A stretch of DNA of 64,000 nt from Bacilli bacterium (GCA_016297695.1 JAEDGC010000001.1:1-64000), one strand, 5' to 3'; positions 48,941 to 57,594 are shown, counted from the stretch's first letter. Translations and numbers: made by a program. Notes: a model not told the origin generated them from the sequence alone.

Positions 48941-49363
48941 TTACGCTTCCTCACCTCCAGAAACAATTGCGATATATGCCATTCTGCGGCTCTTTGCTTC
49001 TCCTACGCGGACTTCATCCTTAACTACTCTACCAGCCTTAACAAGATTAGAAAGACGAGCTATAATCTTCTGCTTACTAAGACCTTCAATATCAAGAGCT
49101 TCAAGAATACTATCCGCAGTCATCTCTCTATCAGCTTCAGCAAGGATATTATAAATCTTTTCCTGAAGTTCATCTCCTGCAACCTTCTTTTCAGCAGCCT
49201 TTTCTCTTGCCTTGTCAGCCTTTCTGTCAAGAATCTCTATCTGCTTGTCGCACCATTCAATAAGTTCTGCGTCGCTGGGATCGGTTTCATCTACATCATC
49301 ACCAGTTAAAAGAGCCTTGATTGTAATAAACATATCCTTGTTTGTAAATTTCTTATCACTCAT
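48941..49363 (-). CDS. Winged-helix protein, right-arm paralogue family
   Basis: 140 residues. Helical N-terminus, then EKIYNILAEADREMTADSILEALDIEGLSKQKIIARLSNLVKAGRVVKDEVRVGEAKSRRMAYIAI, a winged helix. Same layout as 56288 and 61668. Codons richer in G/C than the surroundings, suggesting high expression. Consensus promoter upstream. Confidence 0.75.
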   Translation of the reverse strand: MSDKKFTNKDMFITIKALLTGDDVDETDPSDAELIEWCDKQIEILDRKADKAREKAAEKKVAGDELQEKIYNILAEADREMTADSILEALDIEGLSKQKIIARLSNLVKAGRVVKDEVRVGEAKSRRMAYIAIVSGGEEA

Positions 49364-49405
49364 TGTACATTCTCCTTTTAAAATCTCATTTTTTATTGTA
49401 TATAC

Positions 49406-49434
49406 ATTATATCAAAAATTTTTATTTTTGTCAA
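49406..49434 (-). promoter_or_regulatory. Promoter TTGACA-N17-TATAAT
   Basis: TATAAT 49406-49411, exact TTGACA 49429-49434. Confidence 0.82.
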
Positions 49435-49442
49435 ATGCGTTC

Positions 49443-49577
49443 TTAACGCTTATTTTTTATTGGCATAGTATATCCGCATCTCTTACAGATATATAATGTT
49501 TGTTCTGGTTCAACCGCCAAAACCTTAAAATTATGCCCTAGTTTTGAGCATAGCCAGTTTTTAAAGGTTTTCATCAT
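49443..49577 (-). CDS. Small zinc-ribbon protein
   Basis: 44 residues from MKTFKNWLCSKLGHNFKVL; LYICKRCGYTM gives the metal-binding CxxC. Overlaps the previous gene. 'C..LGH..K' start is typical of small phage/bacterial proteins with a treble-clef-like site. Confidence 0.6.
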   Translation of the reverse strand: MMKTFKNWLCSKLGHNFKVLAVEPEQTLYICKRCGYTMPIKNKR

Positions 49578-49734
49578 CATATAACTCCTCCTCTGCGTTA
49601 TAGTAATCTTCAATCTCATCATTAATAAATGAAATAGGAGTGTCCAAAAGAATAAGTTCATTAATAAAACTTAACTCTCCACTAAAGTGAGTTCCATAAT
49701 TAGTACCTTTAGGTTCTACATAAAACTTTCCCAT
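49561..49734 (-). CDS. Small acidic protein
   Basis: 57 residues, MGKFYVEPKGTNYGTHFSGELSFINELILL..., behind GGAGG. Acidic tail EEELYDDENL. Unknown. Confidence 0.6.
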   Translation of the reverse strand: MGKFYVEPKGTNYGTHFSGELSFINELILLDTPISFINDEIEDYYNAEEELYDDENL

Positions 49735-49744
49735 AATTACCTCC

Positions 49745-50473
49745 TTAAAGATATGACTGCGTACTATAATACTCTTCTGAACTATCAGAATATGAAGATG
49801 GATATGAATATTCATTAAAGCCAGCATAATCAATTATAACTGGCTTATTTTTATAGTATCCTATATTTGCGGAGTGCAAATCAGTAATGTTATTTTTTAT
49901 AAATGATAATAAATCAACAACAAGATGTGTTGGATAAGCTAAAATAACATCATAAACCCACTCTAAAGGCAAACGATATTTAAATTCAGACGGGACCTTA
50001 TGCTGTTTATAAAAGTTATTAGTTGTAGTTTCAACTTTTTCATGATCATATTTCATTATTCCTTTGCAAGCAAAAATATCTCCAATAGGCTGTTTGTATA
50101 TAGGGTACCCATTTATTTTACCTATTTCATAAATTGGTAAAAAGCAAGCCTCAATACCTTTTACTTTTGCGAGTTTATACAGTGCTTCTTCAACAGCACA
50201 ATAGTCCCAATGATTAACTGCGTTAATTGCTCCTGTAAAATCCATTAACCAATTATCTTCATCATTGGTATTGAAAGGCACTTTAATTACAAAGTCAGCA
50301 TCCTTTAAGAATATTACTCCTTTTGAACAACCCTCTGACAAGCTTGAACAATAAGGTTTAATTTTCTCATATACTATTTTAGTCCAATTCCAAGTGCTGA
50401 GTTTTATATCCTTATGCAACTCAGTCTTATTGAAAATAGATAAGATTTCTTTATCGGTATAAACTCTACTCAT
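49745..50473 (-). CDS. Protein-kinase-like fold protein (paralogue 1)
   Basis: 242 residues. GCSKGVIFLKDADFVIKVPF resembles a Gly loop with beta-3 Lys, and NNITDLHSANIGYYKNKPVIIDYAGF matches catalytic HxD...N and a DFG-equivalent DYAG. A paralogue lies at 50951. Minimal kinase or pseudokinase; substrate unknown. Ribosome site AGGGG. Confidence 0.72.
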   Translation of the reverse strand: MSRVYTDKEILSIFNKTELHKDIKLSTWNWTKIVYEKIKPYCSSLSEGCSKGVIFLKDADFVIKVPFNTNDEDNWLMDFTGAINAVNHWDYCAVEEALYKLAKVKGIEACFLPIYEIGKINGYPIYKQPIGDIFACKGIMKYDHEKVETTTNNFYKQHKVPSEFKYRLPLEWVYDVILAYPTHLVVDLLSFIKNNITDLHSANIGYYKNKPVIIDYAGFNEYSYPSSYSDSSEEYYSTQSYL

Positions 50474-50591
50474 TTTTTTAACCCCTTTTCTTTTTCTATA
50501 AATATTATAACAAAAATTTTTTAAAAAATGAAGCAGAAGTTATAAGTTCTATAAAGTTTCAATAGCAAAAATAGTAAAATTTTCCAGCCGC

Positions 50592-50954
50592 CTATACATA
50601 ATAAAGTTCACTTTCATTATCAATAGTATCAATATCTACTATTACTGGGTTATCACATTCAAATATTTTAGTATATCCATTTACAATAAATTCATTTCCC
50701 GCCAATTTAGATTCAATTTCATCGTAGAAGATGTTAAAAGCATCTTCCGCATCTATAGCTCTTATAAAACAATTTCTTCTTTCCCACTTTTCGCCATCGT
50801 CTATTATATATTTAATATTAAAAACTCTATCTCTGGATGCCAATAGTTCAAAACAGCTATATGCGTCTAACATTTCTTTAGAAAATAATGATTTTACAAT
50901 ACAATCTTCGCAAAGATGTGTTTGACAGTAATCAGTAGCTGCTTCTATATTCAT
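50592..50954 (-). CDS. Unknown protein
   Basis: 120 residues: CQTHLCEDC near the start, then IRAIDAEDAFNIFYDEIESKLAGNEFIVNGYTKIF, a ferredoxin-like pattern. Overlaps the second kinase-like gene by 4 bp. Confidence 0.6.
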   Translation of the reverse strand: MNIEAATDYCQTHLCEDCIVKSLFSKEMLDAYSCFELLASRDRVFNIKYIIDDGEKWERRNCFIRAIDAEDAFNIFYDEIESKLAGNEFIVNGYTKIFECDNPVIVDIDTIDNESELYYV

Positions 50955-51532
50955 ACCTCATATCCTCCATAATCTATAAAAACTGGTTCTTTTTCTGCGG
51001 TATATCCTATATTACAAGAATGTAGGTCATTAATATTGTTATTATTAATAAAAGTAATAAGCTGTTCCAAGAGTGAAACATCATAAGTTATGTAAAATTC
51101 TTCAAAAAGAGTGTTTTCACATAAACCATTCCAATCATCACAATAGCCAAGTAATTCTGATGCGGCTGGTGATAAATCCACTGTTTCATCTTTACCTATC
51201 GGTGGCGTAATTAATTTAGGTTGTGCATATATCTCTACTCCGTTAATTACATCATATAAAACTGTTTTAGCAAAGAAGCGCTCTAAACCTGCCTCCTCCG
51301 CCTCCACATATATTTCTTCTTCTCTCTTGCAAGAGTCAGTATCTAATTCTATTTTAAATACATAATCATTATCTGGAAATATAAAAACTCCTTTGGTGGC
51401 TCCATTCGTTAATTCCACTTCTTTACTATCCGCCATTTTATCTGCAAATTCATACCAACCAAGACTATCATCACTAAAATTTAGACAATAGTCAGCTATA
51501 ATATTTAATTGCTTTTCTGTTAATGAAATCAT
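50951..51532 (-). CDS. Protein-kinase-like fold protein (paralogue 2)
   Basis: 193 residues. NGATKGVFIFPDNDYVFKIELD (Gly loop and Lys), IYVEAEEAGLERFFA, NNINDLHSCNIGYTAEKEPVFIDYGGYE (HxD, N, DxGG). Shorter than 49745-50473 but same order. Codons are less biased than neighbours. Confidence 0.72.
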   Translation of the reverse strand: MISLTEKQLNIIADYCLNFSDDSLGWYEFADKMADSKEVELTNGATKGVFIFPDNDYVFKIELDTDSCKREEEIYVEAEEAGLERFFAKTVLYDVINGVEIYAQPKLITPPIGKDETVDLSPAASELLGYCDDWNGLCENTLFEEFYITYDVSLLEQLITFINNNNINDLHSCNIGYTAEKEPVFIDYGGYEV

Positions 51533-51651
51533 AGCAACCTCCGCATAAAAAATACCATTTAATTTAGGTACTTTATTTATTTTCTATAATAATTATAACA
51601 AATTTTTTATAAAAAATAAATAAGTTCGCTAAACTAAATGGCGCTCTTTAT

Positions 51652-51993
51652 TTAGAGTAAGAAAAATAAATCACTTAAATCAATAGCTGAAGATGTTCTA
51701 TACTTCTTCTTTGTGGGACTATTGATATATACATCAGTAAGATATTCCTTTAAATCTTGTGTATCTATATTAGGGTCAAGAGTAAGAAAACACTTAACTA
51801 TTGTACCTATTGCTTTTGCCTTTTTCTCATTTTCTGCGGCAATTGCTTTTGCTCTCTCTTCTTCGGCTTTCTTTTTGTTATAAGCCTCCGCCTTTTCCTT
51901 CGCAATCTTATTCAGGGCTTCATCAATCTCCTTATCAACTTCCGCCCTAACCGCATCTACACTTTTAGTTTTTAACTCATTATAAAAATTCAT
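51652..51993 (-). CDS. Coiled-coil protein
   Basis: 113 residues from MNFYNELKTKSVDAV; residues 15-65 are an Ala/Lys/Glu-rich coiled coil, then a small globular end. Unknown. Confidence 0.6.
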   Translation of the reverse strand: MNFYNELKTKSVDAVRAEVDKEIDEALNKIAKEKAEAYNKKKAEEERAKAIAAENEKKAKAIGTIVKCFLTLDPNIDTQDLKEYLTDVYINSPTKKKYRTSSAIDLSDLFFLL

Positions 51994-52040
51994 ATAAAAA
52001 TTGCTCCTTTTGTTTGGTTTATTTATTCGAGAAAATGCGA

Positions 52041-52400
52041 TTACTCGCATACTTCTACATAATAAGTATTTGTTTCTGTTGTGCTTCTATCCGCATAAAA
52101 ATTATTAACTTGTTTAATAAGTTCCTTGAAGTTCTTTAAAGCAGTTTCCGCACTTTGTTTATTATTATACGCATAGTGAAAAGTGGTATTATTTTCAGAT
52201 TGATTTTTTCCTCTTAAATGTAATATATCATCATATAACATAGGTCTACTAAATATACATAGACGATATAAATTATTATCTTCCAGTATATCATATTTAT
52301 TAACTTTTTCTATTAATCTATCATCTTGCTGTAAAATCTTGCCGCATAGTATGTTTTCATATAAGCAAAATTCTACTTTTAAAAGGATATAATTTTTCAT
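52041..52400 (-). CDS. Unknown protein
   Basis: 119 residues from MKNYILLKVEF behind AGGAG; beta-rich first half, helical KQSAETALKNFKELIKQVNNFYADRS. No motif. Confidence 0.6.
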   Translation of the reverse strand: MKNYILLKVEFCLYENILCGKILQQDDRLIEKVNKYDILEDNNLYRLCIFSRPMLYDDILHLRGKNQSENNTTFHYAYNNKQSAETALKNFKELIKQVNNFYADRSTTETNTYYVEVCE

Positions 52401-52441
52401 AAATATTAACTCCTTTTGTTTTGTCATCTTCTCTTTATTTT

Positions 52442-52505
52442 AGAGGAGATTTATAATCTCCTCTTTTTCTATATATATTATAACAAAAATTTTTAAAAAA
52501 AGCAA
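52442..52505 (-). promoter_or_regulatory. Promoter TTGCTT-N17-TATAAT with a 5'-terminal hairpin
   Basis: TATAAT 52477-52482 and TTGCTT 52500-52505. The transcript would open almost at once with an AGAGGAGAT/ATCTCCTCT hairpin (52442-52464), a layout that can protect mRNA 5' ends. Confidence 0.65.
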
Positions 52506-52825
52506 AAAGAACAAGAGTCTTTAACAGTAACAATGCATTGACTTTCGCAAGAAAGGCAATGCAAAGGGGCAAAAAGGAGAATTATACTCAAGTAATTTCT
52601 CTGAAAGAGAAATTTCTTAGATGTATTGTTCGACGCATTTGCGCCTCTCTTTTTCTTTGGTCAAGATAATAAAATATATAAATAATAATTTTAAATAATA
52701 TATGGAATAAGTATTAGTCATTCCAAATTTTCAATACTTATTCCAATTTTCATCATCCCTATATTATATATAGGAATGATCGATTTTGGAATAACTCTTA
52801 GATTTGATGGAAGGAGGAAAGCGCA
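52506..52825. other. Intergenic region with inverted repeats before the rightward gene pair
   Basis: 320 bp. TGCATTG/CAATGCA (52.53 kb), AATTTCTCT/AGAGAAATT (52.59 kb) and a perfect 12-bp repeat GGAATAAGTATT/AATACTTATTCC (52704-52715, 52733-52744) plus a further GGAATGA/GGAATAA set. Looks like operator sites or a control region for 52826; no ORF. Confidence 0.5.
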
Positions 52826-53521
52826 ATGATATTAGAAGCTGGAAAAATATATAACGCCGCTCAGTTAGCAGAATGGTTTAGAATTAAACCTAAAAGTTTT
52901 TCTAATAATAAAATTAAAAAGCTAAAAGAATTAGAAGAATATTGTAAATTTAATGATTTAGGTAGAAAAGGAGTAGAAGTAATAGAAGTTTATATAGAAG
53001 AATATAAGACTGCCGCAAAAGAAAAAGTTGCTAAATCATTTGAAGACTGTTGGGGTAATTCACACGGTGAAAAACTTGATACTGGAAAAAATGTTGCAAG
53101 AAAGATTAAACAAAAATATAATTTAGACACAAAAGAACAAACTTTAAGTAGTTATGTAAATTTAGAAAGAAAAAAACAATATGGGAAAATTAACACTATA
53201 AAACATACTAATCCTCAAGGTGAAAAAGGTTCTTGTAAGTATGTATTTTGTAAAAAAGTAGGAAATGAGTTTTTACCCTTCACCGCCGCAGAATTAGAAA
53301 TTAAAAAAGAATTATATAAAAAATATAAGTTTGATGAAGAAACAGAAGAATATGCAATTTGGAAAGAAGCTTATTTAGATGGAGATATAAGTGAACAAGA
53401 TTGGATTGACTTTTGTAAAAATTATCAGTCTGATAAATGGGCTAATTTTAAGGCGGAGTTGAGTAAAGAATTAAAATGTATTTGTACTTATGCTACTTTA
53501 TTAGAATTAAAACAAAATTAA
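52826..53521 (+). CDS. DNA-binding protein, paralogue A
   Basis: 231 residues, GGAGG start. N-terminal NAAQLAEWFRIKPKSFSNNKIKKLKELEEYC is a helix-turn-helix; basic middle and a helical C-terminus. Paralogue of 54180 (same N-terminal AEWF-IK-SF pattern and W-rich centre). Rightward against the surrounding genes and next to a repeat-rich region: candidate regulator or initiator protein. Confidence 0.65.
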   Translation: MILEAGKIYNAAQLAEWFRIKPKSFSNNKIKKLKELEEYCKFNDLGRKGVEVIEVYIEEYKTAAKEKVAKSFEDCWGNSHGEKLDTGKNVARKIKQKYNLDTKEQTLSSYVNLERKKQYGKINTIKHTNPQGEKGSCKYVFCKKVGNEFLPFTAAELEIKKELYKKYKFDEETEEYAIWKEAYLDGDISEQDWIDFCKNYQSDKWANFKAELSKELKCICTYATLLELKQN

Positions 53522-53525
53522 TATT

Positions 53526-53570
53526 AAAGGTATATATTATATAAATAATATATACCTTTATTTTTTTTTA
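53526..53570 (+). terminator. Rightward terminator of paralogue A
   Basis: 15-bp stem AAAGGTATATATTAT with its complement, then a run of T. Confidence 0.88.
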
Positions 53571-54091
53571 TGATGTGTTATATCTTCTAATTTTATTCTA
53601 TTCTTATTTTCTTTTGTTTTCTTGCCTTCTCTTATTTTCTTATCTTTTGATTTTTGATTTTTGATTTTTGATTTTTGAGGAAAGTGAGGTGGCCCAATCT
53701 ACACCTTCTTCCACAACACTTGAGTTGATTTCTTCGTTTTGTCGTTTATTGTTTATTAAGAGGTATATATCTCTATGGAGTTTCTGAAAAATAATAAGTT
53801 TTTTTTTCATCTCATATATATAAGTCAGTGAAAAAAAAACTTATTATTTTTCAGAAGATATACATTTCTGTATATCTACTTACAACATTACTACTTTTGT
53901 TATTTTTAAATATACATAAGATTGATGTAATTTACAAATGTTTATATAATATATTATATTCTCTATTAAAAAGCAATGGTGTGTTGATAAAATTATTACT
54001 TTAGTAAATATTATTAAAATTAAATTATAATATATTAACTATTTTTAAGAAAAAAGTAAAATTTATTAATTTGAAAAATTTTTCAGAATTT
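53571..54091. other. AT-rich region with 7-bp tandem repeats and a 27-bp perfect inverted repeat
   Basis: Four to five tandem TGATTTT units at about 53646-53680. A perfect 27-bp inverted repeat (53783-53809 and 53829-53855, beginning TCTGAAAAATAATAAG and containing nine T or A) with a 19-nt loop, followed by AGATATAC hairpin. About 200 bp of almost pure A/T follow. No ORF. Could be an origin or bidirectional terminator. Confidence 0.6.
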
Positions 54092-54138
54092 TTGGACAAT
54101 ATAGGAAAATGTAACTAAATATATTTTTAATATATAAT
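54092..54138 (+). promoter_or_regulatory. Rightward promoter with TTGGACAAT box
   Basis: TTGGACAAT 54092-54100, TAAATATATTTTTAA and TATAAT 54133-54138; same arrangement as before the tail operon. Confidence 0.6.
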
Positions 54139-54179
54139 GTCGAAGGACAAAATATATTATATTAAAAGGAGAAAGGAAA

Positions 54180-54896
54180 ATGACGCAATTAACTGTTGGA
54201 AAGTTCAAACTTTCAGAAATAGCTGAATGGTTTGGAATTAAAGTCACAAGTTTCAATGCAGCAAAAGAAAAGAAGTTAGAAGAGTTAAAAGAATTTGCGG
54301 ATTATGAATTAATATCAACTCATCAAATTCAAATTACAAAAGTAAAATACCCTTTCTATGTAAAGAAAAATTCCAAGAACTATGAAATTATTAAAAAGCA
54401 GATAACTAAAACTTGGAATCCAGACGGTATTGATACTTGTAAAAGAGTTTCTAATCAAATCTACAAAGAAAAGCATAATGAATTAACTCTTACAGAAAGT
54501 ACTACATATAACTACACAATTAAAGCTAAAACTGAGTTGTATGGTAAGTGCGGAAGTAAGTATGGCGGCAGCATAGGTTATAGTAATTATATATGGGCTA
54601 AGTGGGATCACGAACATCAAAAGTATGTTAAATTATCTCCAGAAGAAGATAAAATAAAGAAACAGCTATTTACAAAGTATTTTGGTAAAGCCAATGAAGT
54701 CACTATGTTTATACAAGAGTCTATTAAGAATGGTGAATTAACTAAAGAAGAAGCTTGGGCGGCATATGATGAAATGATGGATATAGATTATAACTTTAAA
54801 AATGTATTAGATGATTTCTTTATTCAGACTGGTATAAAATTAGTAAGATGTACAATAGTAACAGGTAAAGACTGGGAAGAAATAGTTGAGGCGTGA
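54180..54896 (+). CDS. DNA-binding protein, paralogue B
   Basis: 238 residues, AGGAGAAAGG start. SEIAEWFGIKVTSFNAAKEKKLEELKEFADYEL is the helix-turn-helix end shared with 52826; then lysine-rich region and acidic C-terminus. Codons are richer in G/C than in paralogue A. Its promoter shares the box used by the tail operon, so both may be activated together. Confidence 0.65.
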   Translation: MTQLTVGKFKLSEIAEWFGIKVTSFNAAKEKKLEELKEFADYELISTHQIQITKVKYPFYVKKNSKNYEIIKKQITKTWNPDGIDTCKRVSNQIYKEKHNELTLTESTTYNYTIKAKTELYGKCGSKYGGSIGYSNYIWAKWDHEHQKYVKLSPEEDKIKKQLFTKYFGKANEVTMFIQESIKNGELTKEEAWAAYDEMMDIDYNFKNVLDDFFIQTGIKLVRCTIVTGKDWEEIVEA

Positions 54897-55185
54897 GTTG
54901 ATATATATGTTACAGTAGTAGAGGGGCGTGGTAATTTTTGGAAGCCGCATTTTGTCTTTTTTTACTATTGTAACATATTTTTTATTAAAAGTCAATGCAA
55001 ATGAAAATTATGGAAATTATAATTTGCCTTTTTTATATATTATAACATATTTTTTATTAAAAGTCAAATTATTATTATAATAAACCCCATTTTATTATAA
55101 CATATTTTTTAATAAAAATCAAGCGGCAGGTAATTTTTAACAGAAATGTAAAATTTTTCCTCGCCCCTTTATCTTAGACTATTGT
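54897..55185 (-). promoter_or_regulatory. Three tandem leftward promoters without a following leftward gene
   Basis: Three near-identical units: -35 TTGACT/TTGACT/TTGATT, 17-bp spacer TTTAATAAAAAATATGT-like, -10 TACAAT/TATAAT/TATAAT at 54967-54995, 55039-55067 and 55094-55122. Leftward there are only the ends of the rightward genes, so they would make antisense or small RNAs. Confidence 0.6.
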
Positions 55186-55482
55186 TACATAAGCAAATAA
55201 AATTTGCTAACTTTTTTTGAGTAATTTCCTTAACCTTAACACTGACTCATTTTTAGTATTATCAAGCAAATGCTGCTTAATTTACTATTGTTTCCTCTTG
55301 CAAAATTGGAAGGGGAGGAGCTTAAATTTTATATATGAGCGGCAACCAAAATCTGCTAACTTTTGTTAAAGTAATTTATTACTCACGAACATCAATCCAT
55401 TTTTGGTTTTATTAAGCAAATCCTGTTGAAATTAATTAGCATAGCGGCAACAAAAATGGAAAAGGAGGAACTTAAATTTTAG
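55186..55482. repeat. Tandem imperfect repeat of about 145 bp
   Basis: Two units (about 55195-55335 and 55345-55482) share CTGCTAACTTTT, CATTTTTAGT/GGTTTTATTAAGCAAATCCTG and end with AAAATGG then GGAGGA and CTTAAATTTTA. No credible ORF longer than 26 codons. Confidence 0.6.
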
Positions 55483-55489
55483 GAAAAGT

Positions 55490-55780
55490 AAAAAGCGGAG
55501 GATAGTTTACTTTATCCATAGAAAAGTTGCATATAGCTAGGGTGGGTTGGTTTAACGGCTTAAGCTGAGCGCAAGCCGACCTTGGTTATTCTGGGAAAAA
55601 GAATATAAATTTAGACATTTACTTTATTCAGGAGAAAATTGCATATAGGTCTAGGGTGATTGGATTTACGGGGAGCTTTGCCCGCTCCCCGCCCGAATAG
55701 CAGCCGCATAATATTGCAAAACTCAATACTTTACACAATAAAATATCAAAAAAAGCAATATTTTACTATGTAAGGTATTG
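55490..55780. repeat. Duplicated 55-bp motif with hairpins, then a structured element
   Basis: TTGCATATAG and TAGGGTG occur in two copies (about 55510-55560 and 55620-55672), each followed by a different GC hairpin (CGGCTT/AAGCCG; GGGGAGC/GCTCCCC). Then CAATACTTTAC/GTAAGGTATTG (55724-55780), related to the right-arm elements. Confidence 0.55.
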
Positions 55781-55796
55781 AAAATATAAAAAAATA

Positions 55797-55820
55797 GCAA
55801 GAAAAATGAATTTTTCTTGC
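55797..55820 (-). terminator. Terminator of the 56 kb operon
   Basis: GCAAGAAAAA stem with complement, then TATTTTTTTA on the minus strand. Confidence 0.85.
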
Positions 55821-55835
55821 CAAAAATATGGAATT

Positions 55836-56237
55836 TTACTTATTTCTCTGTCTTATTAAGTCAAGTTTAAAGGTATCTCCGCCCAAAGTAAAGGAAATTA
55901 ACTTAGTTTTATTAAGAATTTCCACTTTTTCACAGCCTTTTTCTTCCAAAAGTGCCTTAATACACTTGATAATGCTTTCTTTGGTAGGGTCATCTTTTAG
56001 TACTCTCTCACGCTGTGTTTTTTTAGTGTTTATTGCTTTAGCTTGATGTATTGTTGCGGTTATGCGGTTTGACTTAGCTTTTGTATCAAGTTGCACCTGT
56101 TCCGCATTTTCAAGGTACTCGTTATCCTCCAGCCATACTTGAACAGCCTCTTGATTAGTAATACCCAGACCCGCCGCAATTTTTTCAACCTCTTGCTCTT
56201 TTATGCGGACAGCTTTACCATTTACAGTAATTGTCAT
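55836..56237 (-). CDS. Partner protein of the winged-helix family (copy 1)
   Basis: 133 residues. N-terminal LGITNQEAVQVWLEDNEYLEN compares with LSLTREEAEQLWEDDNSDEI in 61258, and the C-terminal half (helix then EILNKTKLISFTLGGDTFKLDLI) also matches it. In both places the gene follows a winged-helix gene, so they probably work together. Unknown activity. Confidence 0.72.
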   Translation of the reverse strand: MTITVNGKAVRIKEQEVEKIAAGLGITNQEAVQVWLEDNEYLENAEQVQLDTKAKSNRITATIHQAKAINTKKTQRERVLKDDPTKESIIKCIKALLEEKGCEKVEILNKTKLISFTLGGDTFKLDLIRQRNK

Positions 56238-56287
56238 AAAATCCCCCTTTTACAAGGGCGGGGGAATTTCACCCCCGCATTTTTGGC

Positions 56288-56653
56288 TTATTCCTCTATA
56301 TCGGTAATAGAGTATCTATAAGCGCCTTTGACTTTTTCTCTTGTCACCTTGCCTTCATCACATAACTTCATCAGCAGGTTTGTCATACGGGCGGAGGACA
56401 TTTCAACAGGATTGCAATTGTAAGCTGTGATAATATCCTTAACGGTAACAGGGGCATTTAAAGCCTTGACATAACCGTAAACCTTGACAAGATTTTTCTC
56501 CATATCAGGATTTACCTTTTTGCTTGACTTTTTAGCAAGCAATTCAATTTCGTGCTGAACAAACTGTTCAAGCTCAGGCTCTCCTGCGTTTGCAAGAATA
56601 GCGGCAATCTTAGAAAAGCCTTCTCTTTTTGTAAAATTAAACATTTTTTCCAT
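56288..56653 (-). CDS. Winged-helix protein (copy 1)
   Basis: 121 residues from MEKMFNF behind GGAG. ELEQFVQHEIELLAKKSSKKVNPDMEKNL then APVTVKDIITAYNCNPVEMSSARMTNLLMKLCDEGKVTREKVKGAYRYSI, a winged helix. Clear paralogue of 61668. G/C-rich codons. Confidence 0.78.
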   Translation of the reverse strand: MEKMFNFTKREGFSKIAAILANAGEPELEQFVQHEIELLAKKSSKKVNPDMEKNLVKVYGYVKALNAPVTVKDIITAYNCNPVEMSSARMTNLLMKLCDEGKVTREKVKGAYRYSITDIEE

Positions 56654-56700
56654 AAGTTTACATCTCCATTTCTGCTCTTTTCGAGCGGCTAAAGTTTTTT

Positions 56701-56750
56701 GCACCTCTTTGGTACATTTATATTATAGCACATTTTGTGCCATAAGTCAA
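56701..56750 (-). promoter_or_regulatory. Promoter TTGACT-N17-TATAAT and leader hairpin
   Basis: TATAAT 56722-56727, TTGACT 56745-56750. Leader begins with GTACC-AAAGA-GGTGC (56701-56715), repeated almost exactly in front of 61668. Confidence 0.78.
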
Positions 56751-56768
56751 GAGTTTTTTGAAAAATTT

Positions 56769-57530
56769 TTAAATATTTTTCAAGATTATATTATCTCCGT
56801 TGTTGCGGACAGTTTTTCTATTATAGGCAAATTCGTGCTTAAATCCGTCTGTGTCTGTAACAGTCAAGACTTTTTCCGTAGTGCGTGGAATGCTTGAATA
56901 AGTTTTATATTCCTTGCCATATTCTAAGCCGTATCTGCCTACTGTGGATACAAGTATTTCTAACTCAATTACACTATCAGCAAGGGCGGTATGTTCCTCT
57001 TCAAAATCAATTACACCTGTAATATATTGATATACACTCTCTGCTGTTGTAGAATAATTACCTTTTTCTGTAAAACGGTTATACTGTTCACAAAAGTTTT
57101 TATATACTTGATTAAAAGCAATGCTGTTATGAACATTTCCTCTTATATCAAGAATTGGTACTGTATCAAAAGGATTATTACACTTGAAATAATCACAATT
57201 GTATTCAAATACCTTTTCATCAAAAGGTGCGTTATATGCGTAAGCATATTCAACATTAAAAGTATTTAAATCTCTTATCATTTCCTTGCATATATAGCCA
57301 AACTTATTCATTTTGGTTTTTCTTGCCTTCATGCGGCTAACATATATAGGGCGCTTATTCGCATAATAGGCGGTTGAGAATAAAGGCACATTATGCCATA
57401 TCTGTTCAACAACAAAATCCTTTTGTGCAAGCATTTTATCGGTATCTGTGTTATATATAACATAACCAATGTTATAGCAGAAAGGCTTGTTAAGGTTTAC
57501 TGTTTCTGTATCAAATACCATAATATTCAT
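56769..57530 (-). CDS. DEDD-family 3'-5' exonuclease
   Basis: 253 residues from MNIMVFDTETVN behind AAAGGAA. Exo I FDTET, exo II YNAPFDEKVF (Asp), exo III EHTALADSVIE (His and Asp): DnaQ/RNase T-type fold. Could trim DNA or RNA 3' ends. Not linked to a polymerase. Confidence 0.88.
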   Translation of the reverse strand: MNIMVFDTETVNLNKPFCYNIGYVIYNTDTDKMLAQKDFVVEQIWHNVPLFSTAYYANKRPIYVSRMKARKTKMNKFGYICKEMIRDLNTFNVEYAYAYNAPFDEKVFEYNCDYFKCNNPFDTVPILDIRGNVHNSIAFNQVYKNFCEQYNRFTEKGNYSTTAESVYQYITGVIDFEEEHTALADSVIELEILVSTVGRYGLEYGKEYKTYSSIPRTTEKVLTVTDTDGFKHEFAYNRKTVRNNGDNIILKNI

Positions 57531-57560
57531 TTGTAAAAATTCCTTTTCTCTGTTTTTACT

Positions 57561-57578
57561 GGAGTTTATCAGCTCTCC
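57561..57578 (-). promoter_or_regulatory. Leader hairpin with AGCUGAUAAA loop
   Basis: GGAG-AGCTGATAAA-CTCC between promoter and ribosome site; same loop, different stem at 58576, 60559 and 60706. Confidence 0.65.
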
Positions 57579-57594
57579 CCTTTTCTGTACTCTT

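Noticed and set aside
53641..53685. CRISPR-like array
   Set aside because: The short tandem TGATTTT units have no spacers of constant size; no repeat-spacer pattern was seen anywhere in the window.
55335..55420. 26-codon ORF in the tandem repeat
   Set aside because: GGAGGA is too far from ATG and the second repeat unit does not conserve the frame.
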